Numbered from the stretch's first letter, positions 1-7,574 are shown. The stretch is DNA of 18,234 nt from an uncultured Veillonella sp. (GCA_900549845.1 URPT01000020.1:1-18234); one strand, 5' to 3'. A program made the numbers and translations. Notes: a model not told the origin generated them from the letters alone.

Positions 1-146
1 TCATCACTCGCCAGATTCTTCTGACTCATGTCCTTCATAATTGACATTCCCTCGGCGATCCCGAGGAACCGTGCCTTTTCAGTTTCCGTCATCCCGGAGA
101 CGGCCTTTGAGATCTCATCCAGTGTCTGTTTTTCTTTTTCTGACAT
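1..146 (-). CDS. Small mobile-element-type protein, C-terminus cut by window edge
   Basis: The reading frame starts at the ATG complementary to 144-146, behind a good ribosome binding site (AGGAAG about 8 bases upstream on the minus strand), and is still open at base 1, so only about 48 residues are visible. The protein is hydrophilic and helical, beginning MSEKEKQTLDEISKAV and containing FLGIAEGMSIM. Short proteins of this style (a helix, then an 'LGxAEGM' segment) are common next to repressor genes in prophages and integrative elements of Firmicutes; that is recalled resemblance, not a verified family match. Its base composition is visibly more GC-rich than the rest of the window, which fits transfer. 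It is divergent from the gene at 234. Function is unknown. Confidence 0.55.
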   Translation of the reverse strand, partial: MSEKEKQTLDEISKAVSGMTETEKARFLGIAEGMSIMKDMSQKNLASD

Positions 147-166
147 GTTTTTCACTTCCTTTCTTA

Positions 167-195
167 TTGACTTTTCCTTTGCGACATTTTATCTT
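167..195 (+). promoter_or_regulatory. Candidate promoter for the gene at 234
   Basis: TTGACT (167-172) and TATCTT (190-195) are separated by 17 bases. They lie in the divergent gap between the two small element-type genes, about 40 bases before the ATG at 234. Found by eye only. Confidence 0.4.
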
Positions 196-233
196 TTTTA
201 TAAAACCACTATGCTGAAAGGATTTATAAAAAA

Positions 234-512
234 ATGTTTAAAAATGCACTTTCTTTACTGAAGAAACTTAGAAAACTCGTCCTTACCGATGAAGATGAAA
301 TATGGATTGATTACGAAAACAAAACCTTCAAACGTGTCCGTCTCGCTGCTGAGCAAGAATTGGAATTTCCATTTCCATCCCATGAGCCTTCAACAATCGG
401 ACTCTTAAAATATCTCCATCAAGAAGGCTATATCGTGATGAGCTCAGATAATGAATATCTCACACTTACATACAAGGCTTTCTATTATGAAAGAATTCAC
501 TCCCTACATTGA
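234..512 (+). pseudogene. Element-type small protein, probably truncated by fusion to dinB
   Basis: ATG at 234 follows GAAAGGA at 215-221. The frame gives 92 residues: a basic start (KKLRKLVL), then a winged-helix-like portion (LLKYLHQEGYIV) ending YLTLTYKAFYYE. Proteins with an 'LTLTxKGxxY' segment in phages and integrative elements usually continue into a C-terminal membrane segment (recalled, unverified). Here the reading frame instead runs about seven residues (RIHSLH) into out-of-frame dinB sequence and stops at 510-512. Both this gene and dinB are therefore broken at the same place, near 480-495, as expected at a recombination junction. The visible protein may still be made. Function is unknown. 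Confidence 0.45.
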
Positions 513-1569
513 GCCGTTGTCTATTGATGAAGCCTTTCTTGAGGTAAGTGGCATGTCTACCATGTATAGTGGGCCTAAAGCGTTAGGGCGTGCCATTAAG
601 GATCGTGTGTATGAGAAGACCGGGCTCATCATCTCGGCGGGATTAGCACCTAATAAATTTTTAGCTAAACTAGCCTCTGATTTAGACAAACCAGATGGTC
701 TTGTAGTGATTCCTTATGGTCGTGAGAAAGAAATCTTAGCACCGTTGCCGATAAAACGTATTTGGGGTGTTGGTCCTCATACGGAAAAACGGTTGAAAGC
801 AGGGGGATTTCACTTGATGCGTCACATTCAGGCCTTGCCTGATGAACGCAGTCTCATTCCCATTGTAGGCAATCAGGCGCGACGCATATGGGAACTGGCA
901 AATGGTATTGATGAACGGCCTGTGGAAACTGATCGTAAAATACAATCCATTGGGGCAGAGGAAACCTATGAAGAGGACCTCGTCGATGGCAGTGCCGTTG
1001 AACTTGAGTTTAGATACTTTGCCAATCGTCTATCAAAGCGGTTACGGAAACGCAATCTTTTGGGGCATACCGTATCGATTAAGGTACGCTATGATGACTA
1101 CACTACCGTATCGCGGCAGAAACGATTAGATTCACCGTCAGACCATGAGCACGTGTTTTTTGAAACAGCGCTGCTCTTGTGGAATAAGCTCATGCAAGAT
1201 AAGACGAGTAAACAACCTAAAGGCACTATCTTTATAAATCCACCAGGTCCTATACGTTTGTTAGGTCTTACCGTAAGTGGACTCGATGAAGAGGTACCAA
1301 TGCAGGATAGCCTCTTTGAGTCGCCCCAGAATGAAAACGAAAATAAGCTGGCTGGTGTACTAGATTCCTTAGAGTCTAAGTTCGGTGAGAATGCTGTTAT
1401 GAGTGGGGCTCTATGGCAGCGCTTTCACGGAGAAAATGGAGCGCGTAGAAAGAGATCAGAACTTAAGGCTGCAGTAGATGCACAATCTACTAAAGAAAAT
1501 GAGGCATCTGATACAATATATATAGGTCTTGATTACGATGAGGTAGGGGATAGTAACGAGCACACATAG
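487..1569 (+). pseudogene. dinB: DNA polymerase IV (Y-family), N-terminally truncated
   Basis: Pol IV is an error-prone Y-family translesion polymerase. The visible 360 residues start at the frame's second ATG (487; an earlier in-frame ATG lies at 451 in unrelated sequence) with KEFTPYIEPLSIDEAFLEV, the second catalytic block carrying the metal-binding Asp-Glu pair (SIDE, residues 12-15). The little-finger region follows, and the beta-clamp motif QDSLF lies at 1303-1317. Missing are roughly the first 100 residues of the family, including the first block (typically HxDMDAFFAxVE) that supplies another metal ligand and the steric gate. No convincing ribosome binding site precedes either ATG. The product, if made, should be inactive as a polymerase, although the clamp-binding tail could still be expressed. 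Disruption by an element is the simplest reading; an assembly join is the alternative. Confidence 0.8.
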
Positions 1570-1678
1570 TCTTACAAAATAGACCTATAAAGTTTATATT
1601 GAATACTTTCGCTAATATAAATGTTCATGTTACAATATGGATATAGTGTTTAAAAATTACCGCAAGAGAGGTATAGAT

Positions 1679-1963
1679 ATGAGTTTATTTCGTGTAGCCA
1701 TCCATTATGGCATCAACAGCAACGGCTTCTTGTCCTATGATACAGAAGCAAAAACAGTATCCGTAGAGTTACCTGAACAAGAGTGGGTAGATAAGGTTAT
1801 CGCTTACTTGAACGATGAACATGCTATCGAGCATGCTACAGGTCTTGATACATATGAACGGTTAACTGTAAAACCATTAGAGTCTTTAGACAATTTCAAA
1901 TTAGCTTTAACACGCATGTGGGAAGCCATCGATGTACAAGTCGACTGGAGCCGTCCAGCGTAA
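1679..1963 (+). CDS. Conserved hypothetical protein, 94 residues
   Basis: I chose the ATG at 1679 because AGAGAGG lies just upstream (about 1664-1670); an in-frame upstream ATG at 1637 has no ribosome site and lies where the promoter should be. The protein is small, cytoplasmic and mildly acidic, beginning MSLFRVAIHYGINSNG and ending VDWSRPA. I see no catalytic motif, signal peptide or membrane segment, and do not recognise a named family. A TACAAT at 1631-1636 could be its -10 box. It stands alone, with a strong terminator right after the stop. Confidence 0.7.
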   Translation: MSLFRVAIHYGINSNGFLSYDTEAKTVSVELPEQEWVDKVIAYLNDEHAIEHATGLDTYERLTVKPLESLDNFKLALTRMWEAIDVQVDWSRPA

Positions 1964-1973
1964 ATAAAATGAT

Positions 1974-2014
1974 ACCCCTTCATAGGCCTATTGGTACTAT
2001 GAAGGGGTTCTCTT
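1974..2014 (+). terminator. Rho-independent terminator after the 1679 gene
   Basis: A perfect 12-bp stem (ACCCCTTCATAG at 1974-1985 with CTATGAAGGGGT at 1997-2008) has an 11-base loop and is followed by a T-rich stretch. Confidence 0.8.
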
Positions 2015-2053
2015 ATTGTTGCTATGAGATAATGCTATTGTTATGAGATGATG
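2014..2053 (+). repeat. Imperfect direct repeat upstream of the pectate lyase gene
   Basis: TATTGTT-GC-TATGAGATAATG (2014-2034) recurs in shortened form as TATTGTTATGAGATGATG (2036-2053), about 22 bases apart. It lies in the presumed promoter or leader. It could be a regulator site or a simple local duplication. Confidence 0.35.
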
Positions 2054-2099
2054 GAGGCATAGCATACTGTAATGTATCAGAAACTAAGGAACTCGATGT

Positions 2100-3368
2100 A
2101 TGAAAAAGATAATGATATCCCTTGGATTGCTCATAGTGTTAATCGCTGGATTAATGATGACCTTTTCGCGAGGTTCAGCTGAAAGTCCTACCTTTATGCG
2201 TGAAGCATTACCAAAACAGGACGGATTTGCTTCTGCAGGCAATGGTACCACTGGTGGTGCTAATGCCACAGAGCAGAATGTGTTTAAAGTAACAAATAAA
2301 AAAGAATTTGTATCAGCTCTTAAGAATAGAAAAAACACTACACCTAAGATTGTACTAGTCTATGGAACTATAGATTTTGATACCGATGATAATGGTAAAC
2401 CATTGACTATGAAAGACTACATGGTCGATGGCTATGACTTTCAACAATATTTAGAAACTCATAAGCCGCAAAGCACAGCGCCTAAGAGTTTAAAAGATGA
2501 GCAAGAAGCAAAGCGTAAGGCATCACAAAAGAATCAAAGTCAGTCTATTACGGTTCATGTACCGTCTAATACAAGCATCATTGGCATGGACAATGCGAAA
2601 TTAAAGGGTGTAAATTTGGTTCTTGATTCGGATAATGTAATCATACGAAATATACAGTTTGAATCTCCTTATGACTATTTCCCTTCTTGGGATCCTAATG
2701 ATGGACCAGAGGGCAATTGGAATTCTCAGTATGACAGTATTTCTATAAAAGGTGGTACACACATTTGGATTGATCATTCTTCCTTCCAAGATGGCCCCGA
2801 AACAGTAGAAAAATACTTTGGTCGTAAATATGAGCATAGAGATGGATTGGTTGATATTACCAATGAAGCTGACTATATAACGATTTCTTATTCGACGTTT
2901 GAAAACCACAATAAAACTATGTTAATTGGTAGTAGTGATTCAAAAATTTCAGATGAAGGAAAATTACATGTAACTTTGCATCATAATTATTTCCATGATG
3001 TAGTACAACGCTTACCAAGAGTACGATTTGGCCAGGTTCATGTGTATAATAATTACTTTGCGTCAGATACTACCAATGGTGAATATGCTTATGCTTACGC
3101 ACTAGGTGTTGGGAAAAACTCCCAAATCTATGCTGAAAACAATGTGGCGGATATAGCAGGTAAAGACTATTCATCATTTGTGAAAGTCTTTGGAGGAAAA
3201 CAACTTACTACAGTTAATAATATGTTTAACGGACAAATCATTGATACATTTAATGATACGTTAACACCTGTAGATTGGAAACCTGAACTGTTTACTAAAA
3301 TAGATCCTGTAAATGAAGTAAAAGAAAATGTATTACGTAATGCGGGGGCAAATAAAATTAATAGATGA
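2100..3368 (+). CDS. Secreted pectate lyase, polysaccharide lyase family 1
   Basis: Pectate lyases of PL1 cut de-esterified polygalacturonate by calcium-dependent beta-elimination on a right-handed beta-helix. The 422-residue protein has an N-terminal signal peptide (hydrophobic stretch about 5-21, likely cleavage after SRGSA) and strong resemblance to the Bacillus subtilis Pel type. The calcium ligands are present: QYDSIS (D212) and DGLVD (D248, D252). WIDH is at 223-226. The catalytic block RLPRVRFG carries the base arginine R304 and partner R309, and HVYNNYF follows. All key residues are intact and spaced as in the family (56 residues from D248 to R304), so it should be active. AAGGA at 2086-2090 supports the start. 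It is monocistronic between two terminators. Its substrate role in a probably asaccharolytic bacterium is unclear. Confidence 0.9.
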   Translation: MKKIMISLGLLIVLIAGLMMTFSRGSAESPTFMREALPKQDGFASAGNGTTGGANATEQNVFKVTNKKEFVSALKNRKNTTPKIVLVYGTIDFDTDDNGKPLTMKDYMVDGYDFQQYLETHKPQSTAPKSLKDEQEAKRKASQKNQSQSITVHVPSNTSIIGMDNAKLKGVNLVLDSDNVIIRNIQFESPYDYFPSWDPNDGPEGNWNSQYDSISIKGGTHIWIDHSSFQDGPETVEKYFGRKYEHRDGLVDITNEADYITISYSTFENHNKTMLIGSSDSKISDEGKLHVTLHHNYFHDVVQRLPRVRFGQVHVYNNYFASDTTNGEYAYAYALGVGKNSQIYAENNVADIAGKDYSSFVKVFGGKQLTTVNNMFNGQIIDTFNDTLTPVDWKPELFTKIDPVNEVKENVLRNAGANKINR

Positions 3369-3430
3369 TATATTCTAGTTATATGTATAGATAGCGTATG
3401 TAAATGTTTACGCCTAATAATGATGCAAAT

Positions 3431-3461
3431 AGCCTATAGGATTGATTTCCTATAGGCTTTT
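3431..3461 (+). terminator. Terminator after pectate lyase gene
   Basis: A perfect 10-bp stem (AGCCTATAGG 3431-3440 with CCTATAGGCT 3449-3458), 8-base loop, then TTTTCT. Confidence 0.8.
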
Positions 3462-3506
3462 CTCATGTACTGTTTCTATATGAGAGCATGTATACAAGAT
3501 TTTGTA

Positions 3507-3535
3507 TTGCATAATCGCCATTTATATGTTACGAT
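3507..3535 (+). promoter_or_regulatory. Candidate katA promoter
   Basis: TTGCAT (3507-3512) and TACGAT (3530-3535) are exactly 17 bases apart. A second possible pair downstream is TTGATA (3566-3571) with TGTAAT (3589-3594), also 17 apart. Either would place the operator-like palindromes over the promoter or transcription start. Confidence 0.45.
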
Positions 3536-3550
3536 TTAATCGTAATAATA

Positions 3551-3580
3551 AATAATGATTATTAATTGATAATATTTATT
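3551..3580 (+). promoter_or_regulatory. Tandem Fur/PerR-like operator boxes upstream of katA
   Basis: AATAATGATTATT at 3551-3563 is a perfect 6-1-6 palindrome and matches the core of the 7-1-7 boxes used by Fur and PerR (family consensus of the type ATAATnATTAT). A weaker copy, GATAATATTTATT, lies at 3568-3580, 17 bases further on. PerR or Fur control of catalase is well known in Firmicutes; use here is inferred. Confidence 0.5.
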
Positions 3581-3589
3581 GTTTTTTAT

Positions 3590-3633
3590 GTAATAATATG
3601 TTTCATACAATTTTTAAGGTCGCATATTATTAC
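3590..3633 (+). repeat. Perfect 11-bp inverted repeat in the katA leader
   Basis: GTAATAATATG at 3590-3600 is exactly inverted as CATATTATTAC at 3623-3633, with a 22-base loop, ending 30 bases before the katA start. It could be an operator or an AU-rich mRNA stem-loop affecting stability. It is not followed by a T-run, so it is not a simple terminator. Confidence 0.5.
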
Positions 3634-3663
3634 TTATTTTTATTCTAAGTAGGAGTTTGTAAC

Positions 3664-5127
3664 ATGAGTGATGAAAAGAAATTAACAACAGCCTTTGGCG
3701 CTCCTGTACCAGATAATCGCAACTCTGCTACAGCAGGTAAACGTGGTCCTGTATTGATGCAAGATGTTTGGCTCATGGAGAAATTAGCTCATTTTGAGCG
3801 CGAAGTGATTCCTGAACGCCGCATGCATGCTAAAGGATCCGGTGCATTTGGTACTTTCACAGTCACTAACGATATTACAAAATATACGAAAGCAAAAATT
3901 TTCTCTGAAGTGGGCAAGCAAACGCCATTATTCGTGCGTTTCTCTACAGTTGCCGGTGAACGCGGTGCAGCCGATGCAGAGCGCGATATTCGTGGCTTTG
4001 CCGTAAAGTTCTATACGGAAGAAGGGAACTGGGACCTCGTAGGTAACAATACACCTGTATTCTTTATCCGCGATCCATTGCAATTCCCTGATTTGAACCG
4101 CGCTGTAAAACGTAATCCACAAACAAACCTTCGCGATGCGACAGCAAACTGGGATTTCTGGACTAGTTTACCAGAAGCAATCCACCAAGTAACAATCGTT
4201 ATGAGTGACCGTGGTATTCCTAAATCCTACCGCACAATGCATGGTTTTGGTAGCCATACATATAGTCTAATTAATGAAAACGATGAACGTGTATGGGTTA
4301 AATTCCATTGGGTTTGTCAACAGCCGATTGAAAATCTTTCCGACGCTGAGGCGGCTAATGTGATAGCTAGTGACCGTGAAAGCCACCAACGTGACCTCTT
4401 TGAGGCTATTGAAAGAGGCGATTTTCCTAAATGGAAATTATGCATCCAAGTGATGACCGAAGAACAAGCTAATAACATGCCATACAACCCATTCGACTTA
4501 ACAAAGGTATGGTATCATGACGAATTCCCATTGATTGAAGTTGGTGTGATGGAACTTAACCGCAACCCAGAAAATTATTTCCAAGATGTAGAACAAGCTG
4601 CATTTGCTCCAACAACTATCATTCCCGGCATATCTTTCTCTCCTGATAGAATGCTTCAAGGTCGTTTGTTCTCTTATGCCGATGCGCAACGCTATCGTCT
4701 AGGGGCAAATTATTATCAAATCCCTGTTAATGCCGCTAAATGCCCTGTAAACATCTACCATCGTGATGGACAAGGCCGTGTAGATGGTAACCATGGCTCT
4801 ACTATTGGCTATGCTCCTAATAGCTTCGGTGAATGGGCTGAACAACCACAATTCAAAAACCCTGGTCTAGACGTATCTGGTGCAGCATACCAATACGACT
4901 TCTACGAAGATGACTCTGACTTCTACACACAACCAGGTAAATTGTTCCGTCTCATGAGCCCTGAAAAACAGCAAATCTTGTTTGAAAACACAGCAGCAGC
5001 TATGGATGGTGTACCTGATTTCATTAAAGAACGCCATGCAAAACATTGCTACCAATGTGATCCAGCTTATGGTGAAGGCGTAGCTAAAGCCTTGGGCATG
5101 AACATCGATTTCAGCGATGTAAAATAA
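3664..5127 (+). CDS. katA: Haem catalase (small-subunit, clade 3 type)
   Basis: It converts hydrogen peroxide to water and oxygen in the cytoplasm as a haem tetramer. The 487-residue length is normal for the small-subunit class. Visible landmarks are the catalytic His in RRMHAKGSGAFG (H55), the catalytic Asn in LVGNNTPVFFIRD (128-129), and the haem-ligand Tyr in RLFSYADAQRYRLG (Y338), followed by QIPVN. No NADPH or tail domain is added. The ribosome site AGGAG lies at 3651-3655. It is a single-gene unit ending at a very strong terminator. Regulation by peroxide or iron is suggested by the Fur/PerR-like boxes upstream. Catalase is variable among anaerobic Veillonella-like bacteria, so it would give extra oxygen tolerance. 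Confidence 0.97.
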   Translation: MSDEKKLTTAFGAPVPDNRNSATAGKRGPVLMQDVWLMEKLAHFEREVIPERRMHAKGSGAFGTFTVTNDITKYTKAKIFSEVGKQTPLFVRFSTVAGERGAADAERDIRGFAVKFYTEEGNWDLVGNNTPVFFIRDPLQFPDLNRAVKRNPQTNLRDATANWDFWTSLPEAIHQVTIVMSDRGIPKSYRTMHGFGSHTYSLINENDERVWVKFHWVCQQPIENLSDAEAANVIASDRESHQRDLFEAIERGDFPKWKLCIQVMTEEQANNMPYNPFDLTKVWYHDEFPLIEVGVMELNRNPENYFQDVEQAAFAPTTIIPGISFSPDRMLQGRLFSYADAQRYRLGANYYQIPVNAAKCPVNIYHRDGQGRVDGNHGSTIGYAPNSFGEWAEQPQFKNPGLDVSGAAYQYDFYEDDSDFYTQPGKLFRLMSPEKQQILFENTAAAMDGVPDFIKERHAKHCYQCDPAYGEGVAKALGMNIDFSDVK

Positions 5128-5183
5128 ACTAATAAATCTCTAAAACTTATAAATCCCTTACAAAACTCTCTTAAACTAAGACG

Positions 5184-5228
5184 AAGCCCCACCTTGCTAT
5201 GTAGTTCATAGTAAGGTGGGGCTTTTGT
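5184..5228 (+). terminator. Strong terminator between katA and the convergent gene
   Basis: A 16-bp stem with one G-T pair (GCCCCACCTTGCTATG from 5186, with its partner ending GGTGGGGC at 5222), a short loop and TTTT for katA. The same hairpin can also serve the convergent minus-strand gene, although the T-run on that side is weak. Confidence 0.9.
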
Positions 5229-5252
5229 CGTGGTGAGTGTATTTAAATATTG

Positions 5253-6134
5253 TTAATCAAATTTTTTATTAGTTAGGTCCTGATACATAAGCTTAGCGAT
5301 TTCATACTGTGGATCGCCGGCTTGTAGTTGGTGTGATGGTAGTTTAAATACAGCTTCAGCTCTTTCCTCTTTCTTGATATCGATACCCTTTACATCTTCG
5401 GACCGACTTATGGAAATGGTATGTGTTGTTGGATTTATGAAGTACGCATTTACATCGATGCTGAAAGCTTTGTTTTCGTCTTTTCTCATGATTACACGTA
5501 GAATCATAGCTGAAATAGCAGTGGTACCATCTTTTTCACCTAATAGCTGCTTAGATGTATAGTCCACATAATCTGCATAGACATAAATATCGCCAGGTTT
5601 AGCCTTGTCATAATCTTGTGTATAGGCCTCTACTAAACGCAAATCGAGTTGTCTACCAAATGGTCTAGAGAACATCTCGCTTTGTAATACGCGTGTTTCG
5701 CTTACAGGTGGATAGGATGGTATTGGTGTTAAACCTTTTAGCATATCTGTGCGTGTTTCGTCTTTTCTTTTAGCCTGACGTTCAGCAGTGACCTTGTCTA
5801 AGCGTTTACGCTCTTTTAATATGGCTTTTTCTTGTTCTTCTTTAGTTTTGTAAGTTTTTACGGATACAACACGGTTACCAGACATAGTCACTGTTGAATA
5901 GATGGGCTTATCTTTAGTAGGTTTTCCCTTAGAAGCATCAAGCGTAGATTGTATCATAGCAGGTGTTGCGCTTTCAATAGATCTTTTTAGCTCTGGAATA
6001 TTAGAATAATCCATGTCAACCACTGCAGTGTCTGTGCTTTCACTTGGCTGTACAGGTGTAGCCCCGTACGCAGATGATATAGCCAATACAGCTAATAGTG
6101 AACTGGTAATAATTGATCGTTTACATACTTTCAT
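5253..6134 (-). CDS. Secreted protein of unknown function, 293 residues
   Basis: The start at 6134 is preferred: AAGAGG lies 8 bases upstream and the protein then begins with a proper signal peptide (MKVCKRSIITSSLLAVLAIS, likely cut after SAYGA). An in-frame ATG 14 codons earlier would spoil the signal peptide. The mature protein has a short acidic start, a highly charged helical segment (about residues 95-135, rich in Lys, Arg and Glu), and a C-terminal half with beta-type segments (GDIYVYADYVDY; INPTTHTISISR). No enzyme motif or membrane anchor is seen. It probably acts in the periplasm. It is divergent from the phosphatase gene at 6322 and convergent with katA. I do not recognise the family. 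Confidence 0.75.
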   Translation of the reverse strand: MKVCKRSIITSSLLAVLAISSAYGATPVQPSESTDTAVVDMDYSNIPELKRSIESATPAMIQSTLDASKGKPTKDKPIYSTVTMSGNRVVSVKTYKTKEEQEKAILKERKRLDKVTAERQAKRKDETRTDMLKGLTPIPSYPPVSETRVLQSEMFSRPFGRQLDLRLVEAYTQDYDKAKPGDIYVYADYVDYTSKQLLGEKDGTTAISAMILRVIMRKDENKAFSIDVNAYFINPTTHTISISRSEDVKGIDIKKEERAEAVFKLPSHQLQAGDPQYEIAKLMYQDLTNKKFD

Positions 6135-6183
6135 TACATATACCTCTTTTTTATAAGAACTCTCTAATACTATCAACAGCTGT

Positions 6184-6192
6184 ATTATAGCA
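6184..6192 (-). promoter_or_regulatory. Extended -10 promoter for the secreted unknown gene
   Basis: Reading the minus strand, TGCTATAAT is a perfect extended -10 element about 50 bases before the start codon. No good -35 box is visible, which is usual for this class. Confidence 0.5.
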
Positions 6193-6321
6193 TAGTTCTT
6201 GTGTAGATAGATTTAAAATACACAGATAGACTATAAATCTATAGAGGACTTTCGTATAACTATGTAGAATTACATTGTGTATTGTATGTATACAGAGAGC
6301 ACATGTTGATAGGAGGCAATT

Positions 6322-7299
6322 ATGAAACGTAGTAATTTAGCATGGTATGTAGCGGTGGCTTGCCTTGGCGGTAGCCTTTGCGTAGGTTCTGTAGCACAGG
6401 CCGACTCTCCGACGACGGTGAAAGCAAATCCTGTAGTTCCTACAGCGATGGTAGCGCAGGTTCAATCAACCCCATCGATTAATAGTACAGCGGCTACGAA
6501 TACGGTAGCTGCTAATAGTGAGGCCACAAAAGCTGCAGTACCGCTAGATGAGCAGGTAGCATTGAAGCAAAAACAGCAGTACCAAGCTGAAACAGAAACA
6601 ATGGGGCTCTTATGGATGCGCACCTCTGCAGAGTACAGAGCACTAGCGTATCAAGGGTACAATGTGGCGATAAATCTTGTTAAGATGGCTGTTACTGATC
6701 CATCTCATCAAAGAAAACCTCTTGCTATCGTTCTTGATGCGGATGAAACAGTAGTGGATAATACTAAACTGATGGGTGAAAGCGTTGCTAATGGCAATGG
6801 TCGCTTCGATGCTCCTTGGTGGCGTCAAGCGGTGCATCAAGGTAAATCGCAAGCCATGCCTGGTGCTGTTGAGTTCCTAAATGAAGTACATAAACAAGGT
6901 GTTGAAATATTCTACGTTTCAAACCGCTATGCACCTGTTAACTATGATGCAACAGTACAAAACTTCAAAGAACTGGGATTCCCATCCGTCGATAAAGAAC
7001 ATGTACTACTATTTGAAAAAGACTCAGACAAACAACCTCGTTTTGATGCCATTACTAAGAAGTACGCCGTAATTTTGTATATGGGTGATAATGCCGGTGA
7101 CTTCCCAATTGGTACAAAAGGTAAGACCTTAGTTGAAAGAAACGCTATCATCGATGAACATAAAGAAGACTTTGGTACTACATTTGTGGTATTCCCAAAT
7201 CCTGCCTATGGATCCTGGGTCAGTGCATTAGCAAAAGGCTACCAAAACCTAAGCCCAGAAGAACAAAAACAAGTGAATAACCAATACCTACAACAATAA
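6322..7299 (+). CDS. Secreted HAD-superfamily acid phosphatase, e(P4)/class B-C type
   Basis: Resembles 5'-nucleotidase, lipoprotein e(P4), which dephosphorylates nucleotides (including NMN) outside the cytoplasmic membrane. The 325-residue protein has a signal peptide (hydrophobic 7-22, likely cut after VAQA) and an Ala/Thr/Val-rich linker to about residue 75. The HAD core follows: nucleophile motif VLDADETVVDN (D139, D141), YVSNR (S200) and the acidic motif MGDNAGDFP (D256, D260). GAVEFLNEV and the WW pair match the e(P4) pattern. Unlike classic e(P4), there is no convincing lipobox; Cys14 and Cys20 lie in poor contexts, so it may be soluble in the periplasm. AGGAGG at 6311-6316 sets the start. 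It is monocistronic. Confidence 0.85.
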   Translation: MKRSNLAWYVAVACLGGSLCVGSVAQADSPTTVKANPVVPTAMVAQVQSTPSINSTAATNTVAANSEATKAAVPLDEQVALKQKQQYQAETETMGLLWMRTSAEYRALAYQGYNVAINLVKMAVTDPSHQRKPLAIVLDADETVVDNTKLMGESVANGNGRFDAPWWRQAVHQGKSQAMPGAVEFLNEVHKQGVEIFYVSNRYAPVNYDATVQNFKELGFPSVDKEHVLLFEKDSDKQPRFDAITKKYAVILYMGDNAGDFPIGTKGKTLVERNAIIDEHKEDFGTTFVVFPNPAYGSWVSALAKGYQNLSPEEQKQVNNQYLQQ

Positions 7300-7306
7300 G
7301 GACGCC

Positions 7307-7336
7307 TTGCGTATACTTTATTAAAAACGATATAAT
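7307..7336 (+). promoter_or_regulatory. tRNA-Arg promoter embedded in a 13-bp palindrome
   Basis: TTGCGT (7307-7312) and TATAAT (7331-7336), 18 bases apart, end 11 bases before the tRNA. The promoter is overlaid by a perfect inverted repeat (GTATACTTTATTA 7311-7323 with TAATAAAGTATAC 7333-7345). Confidence 0.6.
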
Positions 7337-7347
7337 AAAGTATACAT

Positions 7348-7424
7348 GCGTCTATAGCTCAGTAGGATAGAGCAGCAGTTTCCTAAACTGCGTGTCACTG
7401 GTTCGATTCCGGTTAGGCGCACCA
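7348..7424 (+). tRNA. tRNA-Arg (anticodon CCT)
   Basis: A full cloverleaf can be drawn: acceptor GCGTCTA with TAGGCGC (one G-T pair), D-stem GCTC with GAGC, anticodon stem GCAGT with ACTGC around the loop TTCCTAA (anticodon CCT, reading AGG), and T-stem ACTGG with CCGGT around TTCGATT. The discriminator is A and the CCA end is encoded (7422-7424). No integrated element or duplicated 3' end is visible beside it. Confidence 0.97.
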
Positions 7425-7432
7425 GTATAGAA

Positions 7433-7474
7433 AAGAAGGTATACAGCTTTTATAAGCCGTATGCCTTCTTTTTT
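7433..7474 (+). terminator. Terminator after tRNA-Arg
   Basis: Long stem from AAGAAGG (7433) to CCTTCTT (7470) with one mismatch and one G-T pair, then a run of six Ts. Confidence 0.88.
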
Positions 7475-7522
7475 GCATTTTCTTGCATTTCTTATGAGCT
7501 AGAATTATAATATTAGAGTAAT

Positions 7523-7548
7523 ATTCATATTTTATTCATATTTTGACA
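7523..7548 (+). promoter_or_regulatory. Tandem 11-bp repeat abutting a TTGACA box, adhesin promoter region
   Basis: ATTCATATTTT occurs twice head to tail (7523-7533 and 7534-7544) and overlaps a perfect TTGACA (7543-7548). Possible -10 boxes are GATACA (7567-7572, spacer 18) or TACAAT (7569-7574, spacer 20). The 11-base period puts both copies on one DNA face, as for response-regulator sites. Confidence 0.45.
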
Positions 7549-7574
7549 ATGAATAGTGTATAGAGGGATACAAT

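Noticed and set aside
28..261. Plus-strand open frame at the left edge
   Set aside because: It lies antisense to the small gene at 1-146 and overlaps the better-supported start at 234; no ribosome site.
2601..2909. Minus-strand open frame inside the pectate lyase gene
   Set aside because: It is fully contained in a gene with intact catalytic motifs and has no ribosome binding site or recognisable product.
7348..7424. tRNA-Arg as an attachment site of an integrated element
   Set aside because: No integrase and no repeated tRNA 3' end is visible nearby, and the tRNA is followed by its own terminator.
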